Below, piece after piece: positions 54,742 through 63,376 of a stretch of DNA of 64,000 bases. The position numbers and the translations under genes were made by a program. The first letter of the stretch is position 1, and each line of letters starts with the position of its first letter. The notes beneath the pieces were generated by a model. That model was not told the origin of the DNA. It searched no databases and saw only the letters and a program-made list of their open reading frames with translations. Source of the DNA: Pelagomonas calceolata (lineage: Eukaryota > Sar > Pelagophyceae > Pelagomonadales > Pelagomonadaceae); NCBI GenBank assembly GCA_918797485.1, contig CAKKNE010000005.1, positions 1,922,001 to 1,986,000 of the forward strand, read 5' to 3'.

Positions 54742-55434
54742 TTACGCGTAGTAGTACGCCTTGACCGAGGGGATCTCCCTGAACCGCGCGTGAAACGTCC
54801 GCAAGGAAGGAAAGGCCGTCAACGCGTTGGCATCGCCCGTCCACCCGTTGTTGATGGAATCCAGCACCGGGCCCCAGACGAAGTCGGCGATGGACGGCTC
54901 CGGCGTCCCCGCCAGCCAGCCCGTTTTGCCGGCCTCGAGCACCTTCGCCAGGTTCGTCAGATGCCGCGGCACGACGTCCTTGTTCAACGCCTCGGCGACG
55001 CCCGCCAGCTCGCCCGCGTACTTGTCCTCGTTGAGGAAGCCGAAGCCGAAGCGCTCCTTGTACTTCGACACGCGCACGCCGACGAACGCGTCCGCCTCCA
55101 GGTCGCAGACCGCGTCGACGCGCGCCGCGAGCAGCGGGTCGGCCGGGTAGAGGTTTGCGCTGTCGTTGAGCTTCGCGACGTAGCGCAGGATCGCCGCCGA
55201 CTGCGTCAGGACCACCGTCTTGCCATTGCTCTCGACCTCCAGCGCTGGCACCTGGCCGAACTGCAGCCGGCCCGACGCCTTCAATGCTTGGAACTCCGCG
55301 CGGTCCGCGAAGCGGTGGTCCTCGAAGGCGACGTCGGCGTGCGTCAGCGCCAGGCGGATGGCTTCCGCCTTGCCCGGGAAGTCGAAGTAGAGGAGCTTGT
55401 GTGTGGGGGTGTCTTCTCTTTCTCTCTTCGTCAT
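54742..55434 (-). CDS. Glutathione S-transferase (sigma/mu-like)
   Basis: 230 aa from the ATG at 55434 (MTKREREDTPTHK); the longer frame starts at TTG. The thioredoxin-like N-domain has LLYFDFPGKAEAIRLALTHA (the catalytic Tyr equivalent is Y16 in LLYFDFPGK), GQVPALEVES (cis-Pro) and LTQSAAILRYVA (SNAIL-like glutathione site). The helical C-domain ends SIADFVWGPVLDSIN and HARFREIPSVKAYYYA. It conjugates glutathione to electrophiles in the cytosol. A (GTGCT)n microsatellite lies in its 5' UTR region and a palindromic motif ~200 bp upstream. Confidence 0.92.
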   Translation of the reverse strand: MTKREREDTPTHKLLYFDFPGKAEAIRLALTHADVAFEDHRFADRAEFQALKASGRLQFGQVPALEVESNGKTVVLTQSAAILRYVAKLNDSANLYPADPLLAARVDAVCDLEADAFVGVRVSKYKERFGFGFLNEDKYAGELAGVAEALNKDVVPRHLTNLAKVLEAGKTGWLAGTPEPSIADFVWGPVLDSINNGWTGDANALTAFPSLRTFHARFREIPSVKAYYYA

Positions 55435-55632
55435 CCTTGTCGTGTTTTGTGCGCCGCTTTGCACGGCGGCGTTTATGCTGTGCAGCCTCTGTGCTTGTGC
55501 TGTGCTGTGCTGTGCTGTACGTGCTGTGCTCTCCGGCCGCGAGTGCTCCAACCGTTACTCCCACTGGACTGCAAGGAAACGCGGCGTCGAGCGGATGCCT
55601 CGCGAAGTCGAGCGAAGTAGTCGAGCCAGCCA

Positions 55633-55657
55633 GCTAGCGGCCTGTAAAGACACTAGC
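55633..55657 (-). promoter_or_regulatory. Palindromic upstream motif, copy 9
   Basis: GCTAGC, GGCCT, GTAAAGACACTAGC: the reverse complement of the consensus with one extra A. It lies ~200 bp upstream of the GST ATG. Confidence 0.6.
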
Positions 55658-56999
55658 AAGCAACTCGGAACGCATGCAGCCGTTTGAGTACCGTCCGGTT
55701 CGCTACTGGTCCAAAGGGACCAATGGGACACGTACCGGGGGCCGAAAAACTAAATTTTTTAATTCGCGCCCGCGGACGACGCAATGGGCCATGGGGGCCG
55801 CGCCAGTTTAATCCTGTCAATCCCTGCCCAAAAGGTCTCCCTGGGGTCGCCTAGGGTCGCTACTATACACGTGCAAGCGCCTACGTCGCATGCGCCGCCG
55901 CTTCAATCATTTTTGGTCGAGTTCTCTCAACAAGTCGGCCCACTGGACCGTGAATAACCTGGCAATGGCTTCCAGGGCTCTCCGAGAGCACTAGGCCGCC
56001 GCATCGACGGCGTACGCGGTACGGGCGCTTACCCACTATCAGACCTACCCCGAGAGGCCTCCAGGAGCCGATCTGCATCCAAAAAAAGTGTGCAAGATGG
56101 GCCCGATGGCGCCCGGTTCCCGGTAAAAACGTTAATTATCTTAGGCCCCCCAGTAGTCGCCGTAGCGGTATCGTTGGACCCTATACTACCCCAACGATAG
56201 TCAATTACGAGTATATGACATCTACACCACGAGAAAGGTACTTTTGGCTGCCCACACTCGGGACGTGAACATCTTTATCTGGACCTCGCGTAAGTCCGTC
56301 CGTCATGAAACAAATGATCGCATTATGGTCCATGGTGATGTTACACGGGCTGATGGTCGCAGGTCCGGGTCTGGTGCCCTGTATTCGAGCGATCCTGGGC
56401 TCGCAAGGTGGCAGAGCCGCCCGGTGATTCTTGGACAAGTGATTAAATGTAGTAGACGTTCACCCCGGTTGGATGGCTCATCTGGTACCCGAAGCGCCTG
56501 AAACGCAAATTTATTTTATAAACCACCGGTCTGGGGCCTTTCCGGTGCTCCGTCAACGTAGCGTCGTCCGCGGAGAACGGGCAAGTCGGTCGATCGTGAA
56601 TAGAACAACGGCGTTATGGTCCATCTGGGTAGTGGCGTCGCTGATACTCGCGGGTCTAGGTATTGCGCCTTTTTAAAAGTAAACGTGGGGTCGCGAAGAT
56701 GACGAATCGCGAGGCTCTAACGGAATATCTAAAATAGCTCAGTGGGCGCTGATGCGGATTAGATGGCCTCTACCACTAACAAACGGATAAAAACGAACAT
56801 AAACTCGGGAGTTGTCTAGTAGAATTCTTCTCCCGCCCTCCGAGCGCGGGCCGTCGGCTCCGGTTCCGTCGAGTGTGGATGAAAACTGGGCTGGAGTTGA
56901 TATGATGTACCATTTGGACGGTAGAAGGCACCGTCAATCGCTGGTGTATTTTGGCGAGCCGCAAGACCTGGTGATCTAGCGTATCGACACACTAGGAAT

Positions 57000-57055
57000 C
57001 CATATATATGTGTGTGTGTGTGTATGTATGTATAGACATACATGAGTACATGTAT
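57000..57055. repeat. TG/TATG microsatellite
   Basis: A simple run of TG and TATG units with TATATA at its start, in the gene-free region. Confidence 0.8.
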
Positions 57056-57179
57056 ACAGGCCTAGGCGGATGGCTTTTGAAAACAGACCTGTCCGACTGA
57101 CCCCTGAATAGTGAAGTTCAACCGGTAATCTCCGCTCTGCTAGCCTGGGCGACTCGGACGACATATACAACACTCCACC

Positions 57180-58151
57180 TTAGTTCCACGCGAGCGCCGC
57201 GCGCTCCGCCCAGTACGCCTCGGAGTCCTGCCGCGTCTCGCCCATGATGCGCCCCAGGAGCTCCGGGTCCCCGCGTAAGCGCTCGGCGACGGGCAGCGCT
57301 CCCAGGTTTGACGCGATCTGGTCGGTCGTCACCGCACCACTCAATACGTGCGGCTCGAAGGGCTGCGCCAACACACACGCCAACGCCAGCGCGTCCGGCG
57401 AGCAATCGAGTTCCGCCGCGTGCTTCAGAAGTGCAGCGTTGGATAGCACTCGGCCGTTCGCCATCGCCTCCTTGACGATGATAGTGCAGCCTTGCGCATG
57501 CGCGGCCGTCAACGACGGTCCGGGCGCCTGCTCGAAGATGTTGTACGTCGCCTGGACGGCGTCGAAGAGGCGCTCGCCGTCGACCTCGATTTTGAGGGCC
57601 GCGTCGACGACGTCTCCCTGGGCCGGCGACGACACCGACAGCCCGAGCGCCCAGCCCCTGTCGCGCTTGAGCGCCGCGAGCGCTTCATGCGTTTCAACGT
57701 TGTCGAGGATGCCACTGTCAAAGGTCGCTGAATGAACCTGATACAGGCGCAGGTGGGACCCAACAAGATCGTCGCTCTCGGGCCACTGCTGCCGCAGGTG
57801 CGCCGCGGAGTGGTCCTTGACCTCGTGGGGCTCCCCAGCTGTGTCGACGCGCCAGCCGGCGGTATAGCGGTAGCCCCATTTGGATGAGACGGCTACGGCG
57901 TCGCAGGTGTGCCCGCGTTTCTCGAGCCACTTCCCGACGAAGTCCTCGGAGAGGCCATACGAGCGCGCACAATCGAACCATCGGACGCCGCCCGCGTACG
58001 CGGCGTCAAGCACCTCCTCCGCGCGCGCCCGCATCGCCTCGACGCTGCGGTCGGCGAGATCCGCGCCTCTGTTGAGCGTGATGTAGCCAGGCCTCCCAAG
58101 TGCTGCCAGGCCCAGGCCGAGCCGCGGCGCGCCGGCTGGGAGGAGACGCAT
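57180..58151 (-). CDS. Aldo/keto reductase (sugar dehydrogenase-like)
   Basis: 323 aa from the ATG at 58151; an in-frame ATG at 58319 would add a hydrophobic leader (LLGLIFRLAGVLVLL). The catalytic tetrad is visible: Asp and Tyr in WFDCARSYG (about D65, Y70), Lys in VSSKWGYRY and His in YQVHSATFDSG. LGLGLAALGRPGYITLN at the start and SGAVTTDQIASNL near the end (NADP-binding loop) fit the L-galactose/D-arabinose dehydrogenase-like AKR group. The substrate is not determined. Confidence 0.88.
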   Translation of the reverse strand: MRLLPAGAPRLGLGLAALGRPGYITLNRGADLADRSVEAMRARAEEVLDAAYAGGVRWFDCARSYGLSEDFVGKWLEKRGHTCDAVAVSSKWGYRYTAGWRVDTAGEPHEVKDHSAAHLRQQWPESDDLVGSHLRLYQVHSATFDSGILDNVETHEALAALKRDRGWALGLSVSSPAQGDVVDAALKIEVDGERLFDAVQATYNIFEQAPGPSLTAAHAQGCTIIVKEAMANGRVLSNAALLKHAAELDCSPDALALACVLAQPFEPHVLSGAVTTDQIASNLGALPVAERLRGDPELLGRIMGETRQDSEAYWAERAALAWN

Positions 58152-58604
58152 TTCGATCGTCTGTGGCGTCTTGCAGCGTGCTGCCTGGCTGTGGGTGCTT
58201 AGTCCGGCAGTACGTGCACAAATTCGAGACGTGATGTCGCCTAAATACTGGAGCAGTACCAGAACGCCGGCTAACCGAAAAATAAGCCCCAGCAACCCAC
58301 AATACAGCTCGCGGAGCATACCAGCGGCATACACACACTAGCGTGCTAAGCAAGCCGCGGCTCCGCTACGCTCGCCAGTGCTTGCCAGGAGCACCGCTGG
58401 ACGCAGCTGGGCACGCGACCAACGCGTCGGGCCGGCCTCGCTGAGGCTAGTCGCCGCCGCGGCAGAAAGAGGCTAACAGAGGCCCATCGTCGCCGAGAGC
58501 CCGGGAGGCCGCCGCGCGCGCTCCCCGCCGGCCGCGCTGCTGTAAGAGGACGCCGGCGAGCATTCGAGTAGTGTCCTAAGTGTATTTGTCACAAAAAACA
58601 CACC
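58152..58604. promoter_or_regulatory. Divergent promoter region
   Basis: 453 bp between divergent starts. It has a degenerate motif copy at 58321 and a weak TAGTGTCCTAAG at 58569 near the RBBP6 start. Confidence 0.4.
58321..58342 (-). promoter_or_regulatory. Palindromic upstream motif, degenerate copy
   Basis: CCAGCGGC, then a short spacer, then CACACTAGC. It keeps the right arm of the reverse consensus and lies 170 bp upstream of the aldo/keto reductase ATG. Confidence 0.35.
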
Positions 58605-60488
58605 ATGTCCTCGTCGATCCAGTTCCGCTTCAGTTCGTCGAAGACGTACGAAGCGGTCACCTTTTCGGGCTTGATGATCAAGCTGCTGGAGCTGAAACGA
58701 GCCATCGTCGAGAAGCGCAACTTGGACAAGGGCACTAGTGATTTTGACCTGAGAATAAGCAACGCCCAAACCGACGAAGTGTATGAGTCCGATGATGTGA
58801 TGGTCCCAAAAAATACGTCTGTCGTGGTACGGCGCGTCCCGTGCACGGCCGAGACCGGTTTATTAGCGAAGCTCGAGGGCGGCGCTCGTATTAGTACAAG
58901 AGCGGCGCGGGCCATTGAAGTGCAAGCGCGCCCGCAAAAGGTCGAGACGGCAGCTGTCTTGAATTCTGTGGGCGACACGCTGAAGGAGTTCACGCCGGCC
59001 GTGCCGCAGGGGCGAGGAAGGGGTCGAGGCGGTCCCGGCGGGCCCGGCGGCTTCCTCGCGACGCATCCGCCCGGTTCGTATGTGTGTCATCGGTGTGGAA
59101 AACCGGGCCACTTCATCAGAGAATGCCCCGAGAACGGCAACGCGGCCTTCGACAACGCGCCGCGCGTGAGACATGGGGTCCCGGGCATGCCCCGCACGTT
59201 CTGGAAAGCTGTTGCGGAAGATGCGATTGATGATGGCGGGTCGACATTAGCTCGCACACCGGAAGGGACAGTCGTCGCTATCGTTCCTCAGGAGGAGCAG
59301 TTTAGACGACTGCAGGGCCGGATGGGCGGCAACACGGCGGCACAGCTGTCGGAGGACGATAAAAGGCGCATGGTCTCCGAGGCGCCGAGTCATTACGTCT
59401 GTCGGTGCTGTAGAGGATTGTTGCGAGATGCCGTACTGTTACCGTGCTGTGGAGAATCCGCGTGCGACGGGTGCGCGCGGCGGCACATCGCCGAGAGCGG
59501 CGGGCGGTGCCCGCTCTGTCGGGCGGCGTCGCCCGCCGATAGGTTGGTGGCGAACCGATCTCTGAGAGCGGCCGTCGCGACGTATCAGGCGGAATGGGGC
59601 AAACGAGAGCGGGACAACCTCGCGCAGCAGCGCGACCTGGCCCTCATCCAGCAGCAGACGCAGAGCGACGCGCTGGCGCCGCGCCAGGTCTCGGGCGTCG
59701 ACGCCGAGTTGGATTTAGGTGGTGCGGCGGCGGCGCCGCCGGCGGCGGCCCCGGCGGCCGACGACGACGACGACTTCGGCGGCGACGTCTTCAACCCGGC
59801 GGCGCCGACGCCGGCGCCCGAGGCGCCCGTGCAAGCGCCGGCCGCGGCGCCGGCGGCCGCGGCGCCGGCCGCGGCCGCGGCCGCGCCGCCGCCGGCCGCG
59901 GCGCCGGCGCCGGCGCCGGCGCGCGCGTCGCCGCCCGCGGTGCCGCAGTACGGCGGCGCGCCCTACGGCTACCCGCCCAACGGCTGGCCGCCGCGCGGCG
60001 CGCCGCCGCCCCAGGCCTGGGGCCCGCCGCGGGGCCCGCCCATGGGCTACGGCCAGGCGCCCTGGGGCCCGCCGGGGGGCATGCCCTACGGCCAGCCGCC
60101 CATGGGCTACGGCCAGTACGGCGCGCCGCGCCCGATGTACGGCCAGCCCTGGGGCGCGCCGCCGCCCGGCGCGTTCCCTCCGCGGGGCTTCCCCGGGGCC
60201 GCGGTACCCGCCGCGGCGCCGGCGCCGGCTCCTTCGAAGGGCCGGTCGCGGTCGCGCGACCGCCAGCGGCGCCGCCGCCGGCGCGACTCGTCGTCGTCGT
60301 CCGACGGCTCGCGCTCGCGCTCGCGCGACCGCAAGCCCGGCGGCGGCCTCGCGGCCCAGGCGGCCGCGGCCGCCAAGTCGGCCGGCGGCGGCACCGTCGA
60401 GGTCGACGTCACGCAAGGCCGGGAGAAAAAGCGCCGCAAGAGAGGTGGCCGCAAGAACCGCGGGAGAAGACGGAAGGGTTCGGGCTGA
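58605..60488 (+). CDS. MPE1/RBBP6-type pre-mRNA 3'-end processing factor
   Basis: 627 aa. The order is an N-terminal DWNN ubiquitin-like domain (residues 3-80, IQFRFSSSKTYEAVTFSG), a CCHC zinc knuckle (CHRCGKPGHFIREC, 161-174) and a RING/U-box-like finger (YVCRCCRGLLRDAVLLPCC to RCPLCRAA, 264-308). This is the exact architecture of yeast Mpe1 and human RBBP6, subunits of the cleavage and polyadenylation machinery with ubiquitin-ligase features. A long Pro/Gly/Tyr-rich region (PPNGW, PMGYGQ repeats, 430-550) and an SR-like tail (SRSRDRQRRRRRRDSSSSSDGSRSRSRDRK-type, ~555-600) follow, then a Lys/Arg-rich end. It is nuclear. Confidence 0.93.
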   Translation: MSSSIQFRFSSSKTYEAVTFSGLMIKLLELKRAIVEKRNLDKGTSDFDLRISNAQTDEVYESDDVMVPKNTSVVVRRVPCTAETGLLAKLEGGARISTRAARAIEVQARPQKVETAAVLNSVGDTLKEFTPAVPQGRGRGRGGPGGPGGFLATHPPGSYVCHRCGKPGHFIRECPENGNAAFDNAPRVRHGVPGMPRTFWKAVAEDAIDDGGSTLARTPEGTVVAIVPQEEQFRRLQGRMGGNTAAQLSEDDKRRMVSEAPSHYVCRCCRGLLRDAVLLPCCGESACDGCARRHIAESGGRCPLCRAASPADRLVANRSLRAAVATYQAEWGKRERDNLAQQRDLALIQQQTQSDALAPRQVSGVDAELDLGGAAAAPPAAAPAADDDDDFGGDVFNPAAPTPAPEAPVQAPAAAPAAAAPAAAAAAPPPAAAPAPAPARASPPAVPQYGGAPYGYPPNGWPPRGAPPPQAWGPPRGPPMGYGQAPWGPPGGMPYGQPPMGYGQYGAPRPMYGQPWGAPPPGAFPPRGFPGAAVPAAAPAPAPSKGRSRSRDRQRRRRRRDSSSSSDGSRSRSRDRKPGGGLAAQAAAAAKSAGGGTVEVDVTQGREKKRRKRGGRKNRGRRRKGSG

Positions 60489-60756
60489 GGGTCCGGGGGG
60501 CACCACCACATATGTCTGTGATTTTGCTGTTGTGATTGCATTTCTTTTTGCGACGCAACGCCATTCCAGAGAAGCAGGGTCCACGCAGCGAGTACGCAGC
60601 GCTCGACCGTCCACGTGCGGTGCCAGTGAGGGCCGAAGGCTATTGTTTCTCTTTGTCACGACGATGTAGGTGCCCACACCAGGAACCCATAACCAAAAAC
60701 TATCGACGACGCCCCTCCGCTCCCCCTCCTCGCGTAAAGTTACAAAGATTACTGAA

Positions 60757-62238
60757 CTACGACGCCGACCGCCGGAACTTGTCGAGCAGGCTCTGCTGGA
60801 CGCTCCCGGCGCCCGCCGCCGGCGCCGCCGGGGCGGCAACAGGCCGGGATGCCTCCACGCGAGGGGAGGCGGACTCGCTCGTGGCAACAGGCGAGGCCGC
60901 GGTTGCGCCGCCGCGGCGGAAGCGCTCGAGGAGCGATGTGACGACGGTGCCGACGCGTTTCTCGCCGCGCGCCATCTCGCGCGCCCGGTCGATGAACGGG
61001 CTGTCCGGCGCCGGCGCGGCCGCCTCTCGCGCCATTTCCCGCGCGCGGTCGACGAAGGGGCTGTCCGGCGCCGGCGCGGCCGCCTCCCGCGCCATTTCCC
61101 GCGCGCGGTCGACGAAGGGGCTGTTCCCGCGGTCCCGCCGCTCCGCGAGGCGCTTGGCTCGTTCGGCGGCCCACTCGTCGATGCACCGGTAGCCGCAGCC
61201 CTGGTCGCCGTACAAGCAGGCGCCCGCGTCGCGGCCGAGCCGCGCCCGCCGCGCCCCGCCGCGCGCGCAGGCCTCGACCAAGCGACCCTGCATCTTCCGG
61301 AAGCGCCGCAAATGGACCTCGAAGGTCGGTAACGAGGCGATGGTCGCGTCGAGGCGCGCGACGGCGTCGTGGTAGAGCGCCGCGTCGGGGCTAAAGTCCG
61401 CGGGCCGCTTCGAGCGCGGCAGCGGCAGCGGCGGTTCCGAATTCGTGTATTGATCGCCGTAGAACGCGCGCCGGAGGCCCTGCTTAAAATCCCGATCAAG
61501 AGCCTCCGTCTTCGGCCGGCGCTGCGTGTGCGACGTCTTCGCGGAGACGTAGAGCACGTCCTCGAGGTCCAGTTTCAATGAAAGCGCCAGAGCCACGAGC
61601 GACTCGTCCAGGCGGTCCGTGACGAAGATGGCATGGTAGAAGTCCGCCGGCGATTGTGAAGAATCGGGCTCGTGCGCCACGAAGCGGCTCATCTGGCCCG
61701 TGCCCATATCATTTGAAACCCAACTGAGCCGAGCTTCGGACGTCGCGTTGTAGGCGGACCCACCGCTACTCCGCTTGCCGCAGGGCCCGAAGTGCGTGCA
61801 GGCCGAGATGGCGTGCTTGACGGGGTCGCGCACGGCCGTCAGCCGTAATGCCTTTGCTGCCAATGCTTGCAGGGGCCCTGACGACTCCGCCAGCCCCTTT
61901 TTGCGGGGCGACAGCGTCTGCTCCTGGCCCCACCCGACCAGACCCTTGGAGCGCGTCAAGAACCTCCCGAATTCCTCGAGGACCCATCTTTCCCTACCGC
62001 CACTCCGCCAGTCGCGCGGCACTTGCGACGGCATCGTCGGCGCGAAGAAGTCGACGCCGTGTCTTTTGCCGATCCTCCGCACGACGCCGCCCAGCGTCGT
62101 GCCCGCGACCTTCTTGCCCTTGACGAACAGCACGTCGCAGGGGAAGGTCCGCCCGAAGCCGGCGAGCCAGGGCCTGGCTTCCTTTTCTTGGGCCGCAGCG
62201 ATGGCGCCGACCGCCGCGAGGATGATGCATGGCCGCAT
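60757..62238 (-). CDS. Galactose-3-O-sulfotransferase-like sulfotransferase with C-terminal 20-residue repeats
   Basis: 493 aa from the ATG at 62238. The signal peptide MRPCIILAAVGAIAAA directs it to the secretory pathway. PCDVLFVKGKKVAGTTLGG (about 34-52) is the 5'-phosphosulfate-binding loop of PAPS sulfotransferases, AVRDPVKHAISAC (about 142-154) is the 3'-phosphate site, and FVTDRLDESLVALAL matches the Gal3ST family. After the catalytic domain and a Cys pair region come three 20-residue repeats of SPFVDRAREMAREAAAPAPD (DNA at about 60970-61130). It probably sulfates cell-surface glycans or lipids. It yields PAP, the substrate of the phosphatase at 53456. Confidence 0.8.
   Translation of the reverse strand: MRPCIILAAVGAIAAAQEKEARPWLAGFGRTFPCDVLFVKGKKVAGTTLGGVVRRIGKRHGVDFFAPTMPSQVPRDWRSGGRERWVLEEFGRFLTRSKGLVGWGQEQTLSPRKKGLAESSGPLQALAAKALRLTAVRDPVKHAISACTHFGPCGKRSSGGSAYNATSEARLSWVSNDMGTGQMSRFVAHEPDSSQSPADFYHAIFVTDRLDESLVALALSLKLDLEDVLYVSAKTSHTQRRPKTEALDRDFKQGLRRAFYGDQYTNSEPPLPLPRSKRPADFSPDAALYHDAVARLDATIASLPTFEVHLRRFRKMQGRLVEACARGGARRARLGRDAGACLYGDQGCGYRCIDEWAAERAKRLAERRDRGNSPFVDRAREMAREAAAPAPDSPFVDRAREMAREAAAPAPDSPFIDRAREMARGEKRVGTVVTSLLERFRRGGATAASPVATSESASPRVEASRPVAAPAAPAAGAGSVQQSLLDKFRRSAS
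60970..61130. repeat. 60-bp tandem repeat, about 2.7 copies, inside the sulfotransferase gene
   Basis: Adjacent copies differ by only a few bases and encode SPFVDRAREMAREAAAPAPD-like units (one copy has I for V). Confidence 0.85.
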
Positions 62239-62522
62239 CGATGCGATGGCGGGTCGCTGCCGCGATGGGCAGCCACCGCGTCCAGGCTCGGTGATGCTCA
62301 CCCAAAAAATTGGCTCTGCTGGTGTCTTACATCGCTAGCTCGCAACTTGCCAATTTGGGCCGCGTGCGTTGCGCACCAGTGACTAGCTGTAAAAGGGACG
62401 CAGCATTCGGCACACGATCGTGCGAAGCTCCTCTGGTGCGCGCAATTCTTACACCAGCTCCGTGCGCCAAGCCAGAGGTCAGCTTTTGAGCTGCGCCGCT
62501 GCCAGCGCGAATCGGCCCAGTA
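62239..62522. promoter_or_regulatory. Divergent promoter region with palindromic motif
   Basis: 284 bp between divergent starts. The motif copy is at 62318. Confidence 0.4.
62318..62340 (+). promoter_or_regulatory. Palindromic upstream motif, copy 10
   Basis: GCTGGTGTCTTAC, then ATC, then GCTAGC, with one base changed in the left arm. It lies 80 bp upstream of the sulfotransferase ATG (minus strand). Confidence 0.6.
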
Positions 62523-63251
62523 ATGACCGAAACCCGTGGCGCTGCTATGCGACAGGCAATGCCATCCCGCCTGCCGCCGCAGCTCATAATTGCTTGGCTA
62601 CCGACCCGCGATGTTGCCTCCGCGCTGCGCGTGTCGAAGGATTGGCGCGGTTCCCCAGAACCGATCTTCAAAGCGATCGCGGGCCGCCATGGGCTCCGGC
62701 TCGTGGACGCTTCGTGGAGAGAGACGGTGCGGCAGTATAGGTCCTCTTTGGGGGACTTTTCATTTGTACTTACCGGTCATCCCACCCCTCTGCGTTTACA
62801 CACGGCGGCAAGGCGCGACGACGTCCCGGCCATCCAAAGACTTATTTCCGAAGGTGTAAATGTAAACCATGCGACTCCTGCCGGCCTGACGGCTCTCCAC
62901 TACGCGGCATTGCGGGAAAATTTGAGTGCTCTAAACGCATTAATTGCCGCCGGCGCCGATCTGAACGCACACAACCGGATACTGCGAACGGCTGCTGGCG
63001 GGGGCACGCCGCTCCACGTCGCCGCGAATTCGACGAGGGCACGTCTATCCGCGCGATACTATTGTGCCGCGCGGCTGATCGAAGCCGGTGCCAACGCACG
63101 GCTTTTGAACGGAGACGAACAGGCGCCTTACCAGAGCCAGTTTCCAGCACACGTGCCCGGACCTCAGGAGCCCAGTTTCTTCGATTTTTCTGACGTGGGC
63201 CCCCATAGATTCCGCAAGCTCCTGGAAGACGCCTTCCATGCCCAGCGCTAA
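62523..63251 (+). CDS. F-box-like / ankyrin-repeat protein
   Basis: 242 aa starting at an ATG. Residues 15-45 (LPPQLIIAWLPTRDVASALRVSKDWRG) look like an F-box-type motif. Ankyrin repeats follow at about 92-190: TPLRLHTAARRDDVPAIQRLI, TALHYAALRENLSALNALIAAGAD and TPLHVAANST...AARLIEAGAN. The last ~40 residues end GPHRFRKLLEDAFHAQR. It may be a substrate receptor of an SCF ubiquitin ligase or a plain scaffold. Algal genomes hold large families of such proteins. Confidence 0.78.
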   Translation: MTETRGAAMRQAMPSRLPPQLIIAWLPTRDVASALRVSKDWRGSPEPIFKAIAGRHGLRLVDASWRETVRQYRSSLGDFSFVLTGHPTPLRLHTAARRDDVPAIQRLISEGVNVNHATPAGLTALHYAALRENLSALNALIAAGADLNAHNRILRTAAGGGTPLHVAANSTRARLSARYYCAARLIEAGANARLLNGDEQAPYQSQFPAHVPGPQEPSFFDFSDVGPHRFRKLLEDAFHAQR

Positions 63252-63376
63252 TGCCAGTGATGTAATTATGATGTCAAGTTCACTAATGATTTCTATAATG
63301 ATTTACTAGCACAGGGCCGCGGTTTTTTTCTGGATTTACTAGCGCAAGAGACAGTAAGTCACAACAAGTCTCCTTA

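Larger units (their letters stand above)
55435..57179. other. 1.7-kb gene-free region
   Basis: No gene can be supported. It contains the GTGCT microsatellite (~55485-55530), a palindromic motif (55633), two related hydrophobic short frames (56305-56427 and the end of 56473-56676), and a TG/TATG microsatellite at 57000-57055. GC is lower than elsewhere and stops are frequent in all frames from 55700 on. No tRNA or rRNA was found. Confidence 0.5.

Noticed and set aside
54026-55564. 512-codon minus-strand frame spanning the IMPase gene 3' end and the GST
   Set aside because: It runs antisense to the phosphatase and out of frame with the GST; both real genes have clear domain motifs.
58566-58580. 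TAGTGTCCTAAG near the RBBP6 start as another palindromic motif copy
   Set aside because: Lacks the right GCTAGC arm and has two core mismatches; not counted.
59715-61499. 594-codon minus-strand frame joining the RBBP6 antisense to the sulfotransferase
   Set aside because: Arg-rich artefact; it overlaps two recognised genes in other frames.
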